Assembly (NCBI GenBank): GCA_965644295.1
Contig: CBFFRP010000433.1
Coordinates: 1 to 64,000 of the forward strand
DNA: 64,000 nt
Source of the DNA: Paraphysomonas bandaiensis
Taxonomy: Eukaryota; Chrysophyceae
Direction of reading: 5' to 3'
The translations under genes were made by a program, and so were the position numbers. The notes beneath the pieces are model-generated. The model saw only the letters and a program-made list of their open reading frames with translations, was not told the DNA's origin and did not search any database. Every line of letters begins with the position of its first letter. The stretch's first letter is position 1. Shown piece by piece: positions 1 to 11,013 of this stretch.

Positions 1-718
1 TCTACCCATTCTATAGTAGGTTCCTCAACTCCCTCGCTCTGAAGCACTCCATCTTCGACTCGAGGGGGGTATGGATCCTTGTGGAGCTAACAATAACATA
101 CACATAACAGACGCACGACTAAGGTGCTCTGGGTGTATGGAGGTATCCTCCCTAGTAACTTTAGACCTCCTAGAGCACTTGTAAACAAGGCGGTAAAAGC
201 TAATACTGTTCACAGCACACACCACTTCGACGTACTGGCATCTCAATCCTCACTGACAGTGAGATGCATGCAATTCGATGGCATATCAACCGACTTTTTA
301 TAGTATGAGGGTTCAGTAAAGTATGTAATCGATCCGTTGATTGGCTAATTCTATGAAAATATCATTCTCAGGTCATTTTTTAGCGTTTTTTGCGACACGA
401 ATAAAAAAGTGGCATTTTTCCACTATTGCCGTTTGTGTAGCTACATGTACATGTACGTGTCCCTTTGGCTTCACACAACACTTTCACAGTTAATTTCACT
501 GACATCTTCCAACGAGAGAAATGAGGAACAGACTTCTCACTGTCATTGATTTGACAGCAGATACAGACACTCACACTAACACGAGTGTGAAACACCATCT
601 CAGTGAAGTGAAGTAAGTGAATAGAAGTGAAGTAAGTGAAGTAAGTGAAATAAGTGAATTTCATCCCACTCTCTTCACACAGCTGCTCAAGGCATACAAG
701 ACATACACACACTCAACT

Positions 719-1080
719 CTATCAAAACGATTACGTGAGCCACGTTGTAACAGCCCAGATAGAGAGACGAGCAAAATGCCGAGAAGAAATGAGCGAGCAC
801 AAGCCAATGAAGCTGCTGTTGCAGAAGCTTTTGCAAGGCGCTTTTTTGAGGACGGAGCAGCTCGTGAAATTGCCGAGTTATGATTCATGTGAGTACGGTC
901 GGTATCTATCTTACGGTGCAGCTCCTCAATTTCACGAGCTGCTCCGTCCTCAAATAAGCGCCTTGCAAAAGCTTCTGCAACAGCAGCTTCATTGGCTTGT
1001 GCTTGCTCATTTCTTCTCCGCATTTTGCTCGTCTCTCTATCTGGGCTGTTACAACGTGGCTCAAGTAATCGTTTTGATAG
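719..1080. repeat. Inverted repeat with about 160-bp arms
   Basis: Bases 719-878 are nearly the reverse complement of 921-1080, with roughly six mismatches over 160 positions and a spacer of about 42 bp. Both arms encode the same Ala/Glu/Arg-rich helical peptide (containing QANEAAVAEAF) outward-to-inward, so the open frames come from a duplicated coding fragment. In the minus-strand frame the peptide is preceded by a short coiled-coil-like stretch rich in REEI. This looks like a fold-back element or an inverted duplication of a fragment of an unidentified mobile-element gene. Confidence 0.85.
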
Positions 1081-1110
1081 AGTTCTTCCACGAGTACTAA
1101 CCTTCTGTCG

Positions 1111-1209
1111 TATTTCCTCACGTAAACCTCCAACCTCTTGTTGTATTTCCTCACGTACTTCTGCAACCTCCTGTCGTAGTATGAGGTTGGAGCTTTACGT
1201 GAGGAAATG
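1111..1209. repeat. Short inverted repeat next to the larger palindrome
   Basis: Bases 1111-1137 and 1183-1209 are reverse complements with two mismatches. A TATTTCCTCACGTA phrase is also repeated directly at 1111 and near 1144. It continues the fold-back structure that starts at 719. Confidence 0.75.
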
Positions 1210-1764
1210 CGACGTAGTATGGAAGCAAAATTGGTCAGACGACCCCACTCATGAATCAGTTTGGGAATTAGTCAGCAGCAGTATATTGCATTATTTTGTT
1301 CAAATTTGGTGTCGTCAAACGATAAAGTGCGTACTTCGTATCGTTATTTTGAGTTTTAAGACTCTTTTCGACCGATATCTCTGTATGTTGTCATCGTAAT
1401 GAAGATACTTATCATTTACACCATCAGAGAATTAGAGATGTAATAAGTATTAGTAGAGACAATGCAGGGCCTGGTAACCATTAATGACCCATAAATGGTA
1501 GTCCAGTTCCCAGCAATCATAATGGCCATTAATACCTAAGTAGATAATACCGCTCATAATAGATAGTGTGGTACTCCCTTATTATTAATTTAGTGTAATA
1601 ACAGACTACGAATCGTAACTGCTTTTCGCTCTCCACTGGCACATCAGGGCATAAGCATCCTAGAATTCCGTAACATTCAGGGCTAGGAAACAATATATTG
1701 CAATACTATTGTTAGAGAGCGTTCCATCAATACTATTGATGGAGATTTTAAACAGGCCCAACAA

Positions 1765-1832
1765 TACAATTACAATATATTGCAATATATTGTCAATGTA
1801 TTGCAATATATTGTCAATGTATTGCAATATAT
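1765..1832. repeat. Tandem repeat, TTGCAATATATTG type
   Basis: About three copies of a unit of roughly 21 bp built from TTGCAATATATTG and TCAATGTA. Similar ATTGCAATATATTG words occur alone at 2338-2350 and 2430-2445. Confidence 0.7.
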
Positions 1833-2635
1833 TAGTATGACTAATCAGTAAGTAAACACATCCGTAGATTCCATTTTTAGTATTAGTCATTAAGATCACA
1901 TGACAACCAAACCAACACTGCTTATAGCTAATAAATATCCACCTCGTCCTCATCCTCTGATCCATCATCGGTGACGTCAACATCACCATATTCATCCAAG
2001 TATGCTAGTATCCGGCCACAACTGTCGAATAGCTTTCAGAAACAACAGCATATTAAGTAGGATGGATACTTTTGCGCAACACTGATATAATAATATGTTT
2101 AGCTGCGCTGAACAGAAGTTCCCATGTATTGGGAGTACATACCAGGGCCTGGTAACCGTTAATGACTCGTGGATCTCTACGTTTCTTAATTTTTTGAGCT
2201 GACTGAAGATTTTTATTTGCACAGTCAACATCAGCTTCATCATCCTCTGTAATGTTGTAACCAATTTCTCGGTTATTTATATCCATTTCGCAACCTACAG
2301 TTGAGTATCTTCTCTTATATGACTATCATAATATTGATTGCAATATATTGTGAGCTACCTTAACTGAAACAATAATGATGGGATTTTTGGCCGGTCGACC
2401 AATCAATACATTTTACAATGTATTGCAATCCAATATATTGTTTCCTTGCCCTGCATAACATGTAATGTTCGTAGGAATAGTAACGATTCTAGACTATATG
2501 AATTCATGTTTCTACACTTAGGTTTCACAATCAACATTATACGTTAATTAAGACACTAAGTAATAATAGTATAATAGTTCTACTTTCCAATCTTTGGTGT
2601 CGTACTTGGAGCTGATATATGTGATTACAAGAATC

Positions 2636-2960
2636 CCGCGAAGGTTGGGGCGGCAACAGAATCTGTACTCTGCACGTTGGTACACGGGTACGCAAGTGGT
2701 AGAACCAGGGCAAAATCTCGGTATTATGTGGTTTGCCAGCAAGCCTACACTATGGCCACACTCTCAGAATGGGGTAATCATAGTAGTGAAATGTATTGAC
2801 CGTATATATATATCTAAGATCTTAGATCGCATGGAATATATTGGTTGTTGTGTAGTTGCGATAACATGAAGTTGGCGATTGACAATGAACGATAAGTGAT
2901 ATTAATCTTAATGTTACTACTTTATAGTTATATCATTGAGTGTGTATTACGTTCAGTTAA
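2636..2960 (+). repeat. Dispersed repeat, copy A
   Basis: The segment from GCGAAGGT at 2638 through the GCCTACACTATG phrase near 2745 matches the reverse complement of 11128-11345 in the same order with indels. Its right part (GGTAATCATAGTAGTGAA near 2775 through about 2960) matches 47804-47970. It looks like an old interspersed element whose pieces survive at several places in the window. Confidence 0.65.
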
Positions 2961-3195
2961 TTAAGCCTGAACCATCCAAACATGTCAATTCCGTATAGAG
3001 AGAAGGTTTGAATTTTGAATAAACCAATAAAACACAATTATTAAGAAACAACATATCCTGCTCCTAATATTAAATGTAAAGGTTGTTAAGCTATTCTCTA
3101 GTAATTCTCAGTACCATGATACTGATAATATATAGTTCATATACTTCGAAGTACACAAAACATGTTCAACTAGGAATGCGATAGTATGGCCTCTA

Positions 3196-3972
3196 TTAGG
3201 CTTTTACTTCAAGTAGCTCAACGTCGAACACAAGAGTAGACGCCGGGGGAATAACTGGAGGAGAACCATTGTCCCCATAAGCAAGATCAGAGGGAATTAC
3301 AAGGGTGGCTTTGCCACCCTCCTTCATCATTTTGATTCCCTCAGCCCAACCGGCAATGACCTTATCGCACTGAAACTCAAGAGGACTACCGCGCTCTACA
3401 CTTGAGTCAAATACCTTACCATCTACGAAGGTGCCATGGTAATGCACAACAACAGATGCACCATCTTCTACGCCTTTACCGGTACCAGCAACAGTTTCGT
3501 GGAAGATTAGCCCGCTTGACGTACGCTGAGCATTGGGGTTTTTCACGAGAAAATCAGCCATGAAGTTGACTCCCTCCTTCTTTTTCTCATTCATATTAGC
3601 ATCCGCACGTGCAGTGAGAACAGCATTGCAGGCCGGACCATATTCAGATAGCAATCCTTGAGAATTCTTCACTTTATCAGAGAGCATATCATTGTGGCCA
3701 TCCAGCATTGCCTGAAGCTCTTCGCTATTAAGCAGACTTTTTAGCTGGCTTCCCGTCTTAATATCAATAAGAGATAAGATACAAATGCTTATAAGTCAAT
3801 AGCACACCTGCATTGCTAAGTTAACACCGAGTGCATAAAACTTTTTCATTTCTTCATCTTTTGGCATATTTTCTCCATCATAAGTGGAGAATGCTCTTAT
3901 AACAGGCTGTCCTGTAGACATACCCATCCTTTTGGTTGCATTAATTGCGGATCTACGGAATAACATTGACAT
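3196..3972 (-). CDS. FKBP-type peptidyl-prolyl cis-trans isomerase with presequence
   Basis: Two exons, 3972-3808 and 3756-3196, joined over a 51-nt GT-AG intron, give 241 residues ending in TAA. Residues 1-32 are rich in Arg, Ser and Ala and lack acidic residues until YDGE, as expected for an organelle targeting presequence (mitochondrion more likely than plastid). Residues about 40-130 are helical and resemble the N-terminal dimerisation arm of bacterial Mip/FkpA-type FKBPs. Residues about 135-241 form the FKBP domain, with pocket residues visible as Y161 (VHYHG), F171/D172 (VFDSS), V188-I189, W192, Y215 (LAYG) and F232. The domain should catalyse prolyl isomerisation in protein folding. 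The Mip-like layout suggests a bacterial-type, organelle-located enzyme; the compartment is inferred. Confidence 0.9.
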
Positions 3973-4791
3973 AGTAGTGTATTATTGAGAGGTAATTATA
4001 TATCAAACTTCATCCAATGTCCACCTCAGATTATCTGCACAGTTCCCAATTGAACATGCATATACAGCAGTGTATACTATTCCTATCACAATACTGTACA
4101 AGCAAGAATTCTTTATAGATGTTGTACGTACAAGATATAAATCCCTAATTTTTACAGAAAGATTTGGAGAATATTGAGATTTTTATATCCCAGTTGTACA
4201 GTATATTACTATAGTATATACAGCAGTATGTATGTGTACTCTGTATATATACAGGGGGTGGTTGTGCATATCGATTTCATCAATTTGTTCATCGTTTATT
4301 TCATCGAAAAATCATCGTTTTTTCATTAAAAAGTGAAAAAAGATGACTTTTTAATGAAAAAACGATGATTTTTCGATGAAATAAACGATGAACAAACGAT
4401 AAAATCGATATGCATAACCACCCCCACTATATCTCTATCATAGATTTTTGTGAACAAACCCCAATTTTTAACAAAATGACGAGACGAAAAAATATTGATA
4501 TTTTATAACCCATAGTGCTGTGTACGTGCAGATGTATGCACTGTTGTTGTGTTGTGTTCTATATATCCGTTGCCTTCCCCACCAAAGAATTAAACGGGCT
4601 ACATATACACTCTATACAGTAATTCGTACATAACAACTACGCAGGTATTTCATCCGTATATGTAGCCGGAAAGTACAACTGCTATTTGGCAGGTACAAGA
4701 GAGGACGATAGTTCACACACAGCCATCATCTAATAGCCATTACATCATAATTTATCTATCCTGTTATTATAGTTACACTCCCTGATATGAG
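3973..4791. other. Intergenic region between divergent FKBP and OTU genes
   Basis: AT-rich spacer between two genes that start away from each other, so it must hold both promoters. No gene is visible. Its one clear structure is the long hairpin at 4254-4425, listed separately. Confidence 0.6.
4254..4425. repeat. Near-perfect hairpin with about 80-bp arms
   Basis: Bases 4254-4334 pair with 4346-4425 across an 11-base loop, with only a few mismatches or single-base indels. The arms begin with GGGGGTGGTT and are rich in ATCG/TCATCG words. The flanks are AT-rich. It could be a small inverted-repeat transposable element (MITE-like) or a fold-back element. No terminal duplication is clear. Confidence 0.85.
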
Positions 4792-5721
4792 ATGTATAAA
4801 TCAAACTATAGTTCCTTCAGTTGTTTTACTTGGGGAGGTTCCACTCCAGCTGCAGTGTCTCCATATAAAACGAAATCTAGAAAAGTTTCGAAATCTCTAG
4901 AATATACGAATGAAACTGTCCCAACATCATCATTGAAGTTATCAAAGAATGCAGCAGTACATCCAACTGATCAACTATCTCCTAGACAAGAAATAGGACA
5001 TACTGCTAACTGTAAAGTGGTGTGTGATAAGTGTGACGGAGGACATGACACTTCCAGTTGTCCATATTATAAGAAAGATAGAGAAAAGCATCCTGATGCA
5101 CAAAAAAATTTCTACAAGAAATTGGGTGGAAAATCAAAACTACCTGGCGCAGTTATTCGAAATGGTCGAGTAATCCGGCAGCCAGGTGATGGGAGTTGTT
5201 TGTTTCACAGTATGAGTTACGGGTTGCGTGATGGCTCCAGTGCGTCAAGCCTCCGCCGCGAGGTCTGCACATTTATTAAGCGCAATCCGAACATGGAGAT
5301 TGCTGATACTCCTTTGTCCGACTGGATCCATTGGGACTCTGGTGAATCAGTGGGGAGCTACACAAGAAGGATGTCGATGGGTGCGTGGGGAGGTGGAATT
5401 GAGATGGCTGCAGTGTCATTGATGCGCGGTGTGAACATACATGTATATGAGCGCTCGGGTTTGGGGTTTACCCGTATATCTGCTTTCGATCATCCAAATT
5501 CTCCCGAGACAAGGCAAACTATTCGGGTACTATACTGTGGGGGAGTTCACTATGGTACACAATGGATTTATTCCAACCTCGTAATATCTAACTTCTATAT
5601 GCAGATGCCTTATCTACAAGTTGATCTCAGCCTGGCAACTTCAAGTTTTTATAGAGTGGTTTATATTTTCGCTTTTGGAAGCAGCTATTATATCTCATTA
5701 GTCGCGTCCACACATGAGTAG
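4792..5721 (+). CDS. OTU-like cysteine protease with a zinc-knuckle-like motif
   Basis: Single open frame of 309 residues. Residues 78-90 form C-x2-C-x3-H-x4-C, one residue short of a canonical CCHC zinc knuckle. The OTU-type catalytic block is visible at residues 131-141 (PGDGSCLFHS) with D133 and the candidate nucleophile C136, followed by GAWGGGIEMAA near 198 and the candidate catalytic H253 in GGVHYG. OTU proteases remove ubiquitin chains from proteins. The first 75 residues are Ser/Thr/Lys-rich and look disordered. The tail after about residue 258 is hydrophobic and unlike the family; it may be read-through of an intron with a donor near the HYG codons, so the true C-terminus is uncertain. 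Substrate and location cannot be told. Confidence 0.75.
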   Translation: MYKSNYSSFSCFTWGGSTPAAVSPYKTKSRKVSKSLEYTNETVPTSSLKLSKNAAVHPTDQLSPRQEIGHTANCKVVCDKCDGGHDTSSCPYYKKDREKHPDAQKNFYKKLGGKSKLPGAVIRNGRVIRQPGDGSCLFHSMSYGLRDGSSASSLRREVCTFIKRNPNMEIADTPLSDWIHWDSGESVGSYTRRMSMGAWGGGIEMAAVSLMRGVNIHVYERSGLGFTRISAFDHPNSPETRQTIRVLYCGGVHYGTQWIYSNLVISNFYMQMPYLQVDLSLATSSFYRVVYIFAFGSSYYISLVASTHE

Positions 5722-6682
5722 TACGCAACAGAAACACCCAGAGATTAATGCATAGGATGATAGTAGTTATTTTAGTGGTCACTTTGTCATCACGATACTG
5801 CATGCGACGGGAGATGTCACCATCAAGTATACTTTGCTTGTAGGTATGGTATGAATTGTACGAGAAGGAAACCTCGATCTAGGATATGTTGCTGTACGAA
5901 AGGCACAGCCTCAATTGAAGAATAAGTTAATATTCCATTATTTGTCAGATTAGTCATTTCTCTGTATTCGCGTTATTTATGATAGTGCATAAGTACCTTC
6001 TAAGGAATCGATCACTGTGATGTTAATATTGTGTGTATGGGTTAGAGAGATGTAAGGAAATTCTAGACGAAATTGACACATATACTGTTGATTAAAAAAT
6101 GCTACTGTATTATATTAAATTCCAAAGCAGGGTATGGTTATGGATTAGTTGAAGTTCAGACATAAACAGCGCTCTGCGTACTTAGTATCAACATTCTCGC
6201 ATTCATCGGAACATGTATTGTTGTCAATAGTCAATACTATGGACAATACATACAACAATAACGAATAATAGGAAGCTCTCTACATACTACATACTGTTTA
6301 ATACAAAAAGTCACTTCTAAAATATGAATACGCATGACATTCCAAACATGGTGTGTGTATATATATATCGTATTTCAGCGTCAGTGTGACATGATGATAC
6401 TTCAGCATTGTAATCTAATCATATGCTGCAGAAAGGTAAGAACTAAGGCATTGTGTGTGTGATATGCTACTCTTAGTAATACCAACGACTTATCGTTATG
6501 ATTTTTACACTCTGTTTAGATATAAAGAACATATAGCTATATATATATAGTGTACCCAACACAGAAAGGGACAGTACATGTATCCTGCATAGACACAAAG
6601 TACATACATACATACATACCTCGTACCTCTGCTGTATATATACTCCTGTACCTCCTACTCATACTATTAATGTATAGTAATC
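5722..6682. other. Intergenic spacer
   Basis: About 960 bp of AT-rich DNA with a TA run near 6358, a short CATA run at 6602-6620 and no frame worth calling. Confidence 0.6.
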
Positions 6683-7417
6683 ATGTCCGAAGAATACGAT
6701 ACTATATACTCCAATCTTAAAGGGTTAGAATAGAAGGAGTGTTTCTCAGATCCCTGTAGTGGAGACTGGAGTGATAACTGGTTTCTAGATGGTACACGTG
6801 CTCGTGTATATAATGATGAGCATACAATGACTATAGATGCCAGTAATGGATTTGCTGTCCTTTGGACAAAACAAATATTTATAGGAGACTGTAAAATAGA
6901 ATATGATTTTATGAGAGGTGATTGTAATAATACAGGTGTTAATATCCTGTATATTCATGCTACAGGACAGAACAAGAGAGGATATGATAAAGATATAACG
7001 AAATGGTCTGATAAGCGTTCTGATGCAGCAATGAGTGATTATTATGCTCATATGCACACATGTAATATTAGTTATGCTACTGATGGAGATGACTATATAC
7101 GCGGGCGGCGATACACACCGAACAAATGGGCACCGTTAGATGTGTTGAAGCTTTTTGGAACTGCGTTGGAAGGCGAGCTCCATAATGTTGGTATATTCAA
7201 TGATCCAAATACGTGGATTCATGTTACAGTCATTAAGCGAGAGAGAGAGTTATATGTTGAATTCCAGCATCCAGTAAAGAGGGTGTTGTGTCATATGCGA
7301 AACACTGACAAACGTTCAATAAAAGAGGGTAGAATTGGCTTACGTTTAATGCAACACCGAGTGTCGCATATAAAAAATTTTGAAGTGTGTACTCTCTGTA
7401 GCTTGAGAGCAGGTTGA
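6683..7417 (+). pseudogene. DUF1961 (YesU-like) concanavalin-fold protein with in-frame TAG
   Basis: From ATG 6683 the frame reads 16 residues, meets TAG at 6731-6733, then continues open to 7417. The sequence after the stop (CFSDPCSGDWSDNW onward) still fits the N-terminus of the DUF1961/YesU family, and the core is typical: KIEYDF, GVNILYIHATG, YDKDITKW, HTCNISYA, then TVIKRERELY and GRIGLR. The family adopts a concanavalin A-like lectin/glucanase fold and is best known from bacterial carbohydrate-utilisation loci; its activity is not established. TAG ends other genes here (OTU gene, GST, PRMT5), so it is not reassigned. Alternatives are a recent pseudogene, a sequence error, or initiation at ATG 6827 giving 196 residues that lack the first strands. 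The family is rare outside bacteria, so lateral transfer is possible. Confidence 0.7.
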
Positions 7418-9098
7418 TTCGCTATGTGCTTTTGTTGACTATATTTTCGACAGAGTTTGAGTTGAATGTATTAACATGTATAGATAATATATGTACGAAT
7501 CGTGGATAACTGTGGGTCAATCTATTGAATAACTTCTTTCATGGAGTTTGAATAGTTGTGGTATGATGCAAGAATACTACACCTGCTGAGTTTGAGAACA
7601 GTTCGCTTAGAGTCGGACTGCTAGGACAATCGATTGTTTAATTGTAATTAATTGTATATGGTATATATATACGTTTACTATTCATAAGGTGAAACTTTGT
7701 TGATAATATTGATCAAAATTCTTTATGCTTAGTTGTGTGACTGTCAAGTATATAACACGACTATTGTAGTGGTAGCGCTACCGGAGTGTAGCCTCACAGT
7801 TACAAGTTTATGAGTATGAAGTAACCCACTGCTCATAAATATCGAATGTACATTCGGAATTCTGAAATATAGATTCCTAATATTTGGGGTCTATATCTCA
7901 TATGCTGATCGCAATTTGTTGAAACTAGTGTAAAAATACTTCTGTAAAAATTTACTATATACTATTCCCTATCCCTGTTTTACTTAATTGCATGCGCTTC
8001 GGTATACAGTAATAACGCTCAACTACAGTCTACAATATATGCTAACAATAAAAATATAGTCTTTACTATAGTATTCAATGCTACTATGTGATGCAGCAGG
8101 TATGCAAGCAACAATTGAATCTAGTGGGTGTAGTAAGGGATCTTCATTCCTGATCCCTACCACCTTTTTCTGCAATAATTTAGAAGACTCGCATACATAC
8201 CATTAAGACGACTTTGGTATCGTGTTATGTCACCTCTTCAGCAGCAACAATTTCCTTAAATGCCTCAATCTCCTCTGTGTTCTGATACGTCTAATCAAGA
8301 ATCTAAAATTAGTCATTATCGTTTGCATTCATAGTCTCTTGATGCTACTTCTAACAACACATACTGTTTTCTTTCGTCTGCGTACTGGATCACTGCACGT
8401 CTCTCTCTAGTCCTTGAATGGTACCTGTTCAGTTATCCTCTCCTGTATCTCCATTCCCTAACCCACTACTATATATTGCAAGCGCTAGTTCATCAACTAA
8501 TATTACCCAGTTCTGAATTCGTTTTTGCGTCTCTCTCTATGATAGTATGTAATATTAAACGGGTTGTACAGAACTTGTCCAGCGATGCATCTGACAGAGT
8601 ATGAAGAAGTAACAGACTTGCTGATCAATATACTCCAAATATACCAGGTTTTAGGAATATAAAATAAGGATTTATAATTATACATTGTACAAAAAAACGG
8701 AAGTTGCACTTTTTGTGTCCGAAACAGGACACAATACATCGAAATCTACGAGAAATGTCGGGTATGTTAAACACATACAAAGTACTGTATCTATTAGTGG
8801 AAATCTCGATCAGTCTAAAAACCCAAGAAAAATATCTCGATCAGTCTAAAAACCCCAGGTTTTCGCTGTATAGAGAGTGTTATGTAGGGGAGTCACAAAC
8901 GGTCCCCTTCCTTCAACAACGGAACAATCTCTACGTATTTTTATATATAAAAAATCCAAACATTACAAACATATACATAGTCTCATCGTACAGACAAGTC
9001 CACCCAGGCATCATATATATATATATATAGATCTTAAGGTCTTAAGAGCAAGTGATATCAAAATGATTATGCTTATTGTATAATATCAGTAGACTAGA
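7418..9098. other. Intergenic spacer with a small tandem duplication
   Basis: About 1.7 kb of AT-rich DNA. A direct duplication with core CTCGATCAGTCTAAAAACCC lies at about 8803-8855. Short frames on both strands show no family resemblance. Confidence 0.55.
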
Positions 9099-11013
9099 AT
9101 GAAATGTCATTATGAGGTATTAGATCTATCAATATATGCCCCTATAAATGAGGTATTACACTGTATATCATCATAACTATCTCATTACTTCATTGTTATT
9201 AACAGATACATACAAAATACCGCTATTTCTATCAAATTTATCATTCAGGTACATAAAAAACATATTTTTATATATGATTTGTATGTATTTATAGTTATAC
9301 TATCAGATAAGAGAAAAAAATCAATAGATATGAATGAAATAGCGGCAGCGTATACGATATTAAGTGATCCATTTGAAAAAAAATGGTATGATGATCATCG
9401 TGAAATGATATTACGGTGAGAGGGTTAATAATGATAGTGTTTAACTGTGGTTTACTTGAATAAACAGGGCAGGTGATGCATCTTCCGATGATGACAGCCC
9501 AGTCTTGAATCTCTGGAAGTACTTCAACACTAGCTGCTACAATGAGCTTATAAAGGGTGATTCTCCGCCCTGCTGCTACTAGACTTATACCTTAATGTTG
9601 TTCTTGATAGAGGAAGGAGACTTCTATATAGTTTTTAATGGAGTTTTTGAAGAAATTTATTCTATGGAGTGTCAATATAGAGATGACATGGATCCGTTCG
9701 TGGCTTTTGGTGATCTATCCAGCTCTACTGAAGAGGTGCTTAACATGTGCTCTACAGTGGTGTCTGCTTATTCTATATTTCCTTTAACTATTCAATTGTT
9801 TACTTGGCCATTATAGGTCTTAAAGTTTTATGTCTACTGGTCCAACTTCGAGACTGTTCTACCTTTCACATCGGTAGGCATGTACGAAAATTCAAACACA
9901 CAAAATGTTTTGCACGAAGAGTAAGTGTTTAGCTGGGTGCACATAGTATATGTGTGATTGTGTATACTTACCACAATGGGTAATTAGCGTTTGTTGTAAT
10001 CTGTATTCAGTGCAATTCAGAAGAACAGCGGGGGAAAGCAGGGTACCTCGAGGATGGAATATAGCAAGACAGTCCGGTCTCTAGCAGCATTTTTAAAGCG
10101 GAGAGATGTTAGAATAAACCAAATTGGAGGGGAACAATGGCGAGAATTGTTAGCTCAAAACTGTGTGAGTGATATTGGTGACATACACAACGATGAAGTG
10201 GATGACATAGACAGCGACGACATAGTTGATGACGTGGTTATATGGTGCAACCTATGCCGGTAACGTAGTTGCTTCCGCACATGTTGTCTTGACTATATTA
10301 TCAGGAGTGATTTTGAATCCATTGAACAATTAAAAGAGCATCTCAACTCGAATACTCATCGAAATAGGACAGCAGAATCCGCCAAGAAACGGACATGTGC
10401 AATGGAAAGTGTAAGACCCGTTAATGTCCCTCTACTTTCTATCCCCGCAGCGAACAAAGGGAAAGGCTATAGTAGGGGCACGGACAATCGTCCTGACTCT
10501 GATGACGAAGTGGTTTCTCCTTCTCCACGCCAACGAGGTATAAAGCGATCACCGTGTACGAGAGTTGACAAAAATGCTCAGGAGTTAGAAGAAAAAATAT
10601 ATAACATGACCCCTAGAAGTGATAGTGATGACAGTGAGAGTGAAACTGCAATGGAACTTCTCATGTCTTATAGGGGATGCCCTATAGATAATAGTAGCAC
10701 ACTTGAGAGAAGTGGACGTGTTGATGACATAACGACATCAATGAAGCAGACTAACCTAGCTGCTGAGAAAAGTGGTGACGACACGAAAAATACCCGACGA
10801 CGACACAGAAGCGGAAGTGAGTGTAGCACTGGTATTCGTTTACCTCCTGTAGGCCCAAGTGGGCAGGCTATTCATCATAGCGAACGGATGCAAGAAAGTA
10901 TATTTAGGTGTGGTGATGCCAACCCGAGGCAACGCGGTGCAGAGGCTGAATATGCGATGCAGGAAAATTCCATTTCTAAACGAAGGAGTAAGTCGCACAA
11001 AAAAAAGTCATGA
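9099..11013 (+). CDS. J-domain co-chaperone, DNAJC21/JJJ1-like
   Basis: Eight exons: 9099-9152, 9206-9248, 9307-9415, 9468-9556, 9611-9735, 9817-9920, 10011-10259, 10305-11013. They join to 1482 nt (493 residues). The start MKCHYEVLDL matches the J-domain start of DNAJC21. The HPD tripeptide appears as HSD (HSDK), created across intron 2, so the proline of the Hsp70-stimulating motif is replaced. AYTILSDPFEKKWYDDHRE is the diagnostic end of this J domain. Exons 5-6 carry FEEIYSM and FYVYWSNF, and exon 7 carries TVRSLAAFLKRRDVR, all family hallmarks. A C2H2 finger (WCNLC to HLNSNTH) spans the last intron. The Ser/Asp-rich tail is disordered and basic at the end. In yeast and animals the protein acts with Hsp70 to recycle factors from cytoplasmic pre-60S ribosomes; the same role is inferred. 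The 3' end could hold another exon. Confidence 0.88.

Larger units (their letters stand above)
1..3195. other. Repeat-rich intergenic region without a supportable gene
   Basis: No reading frame here resembles a protein family I recognise. The stretch holds a direct-repeat run near 604-660 (AGTGAAGTAAGTGA-like), two inverted repeats, a TTGCAATATATTG tandem run and a copy of a dispersed repeat, each listed separately. The phrase GGGCCTGGTAACC followed by TTAATGA occurs twice, near 1467 and 2144, suggesting a duplicated or degraded element. The short frames on both strands look like repeat-derived open frames. Confidence 0.6.
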
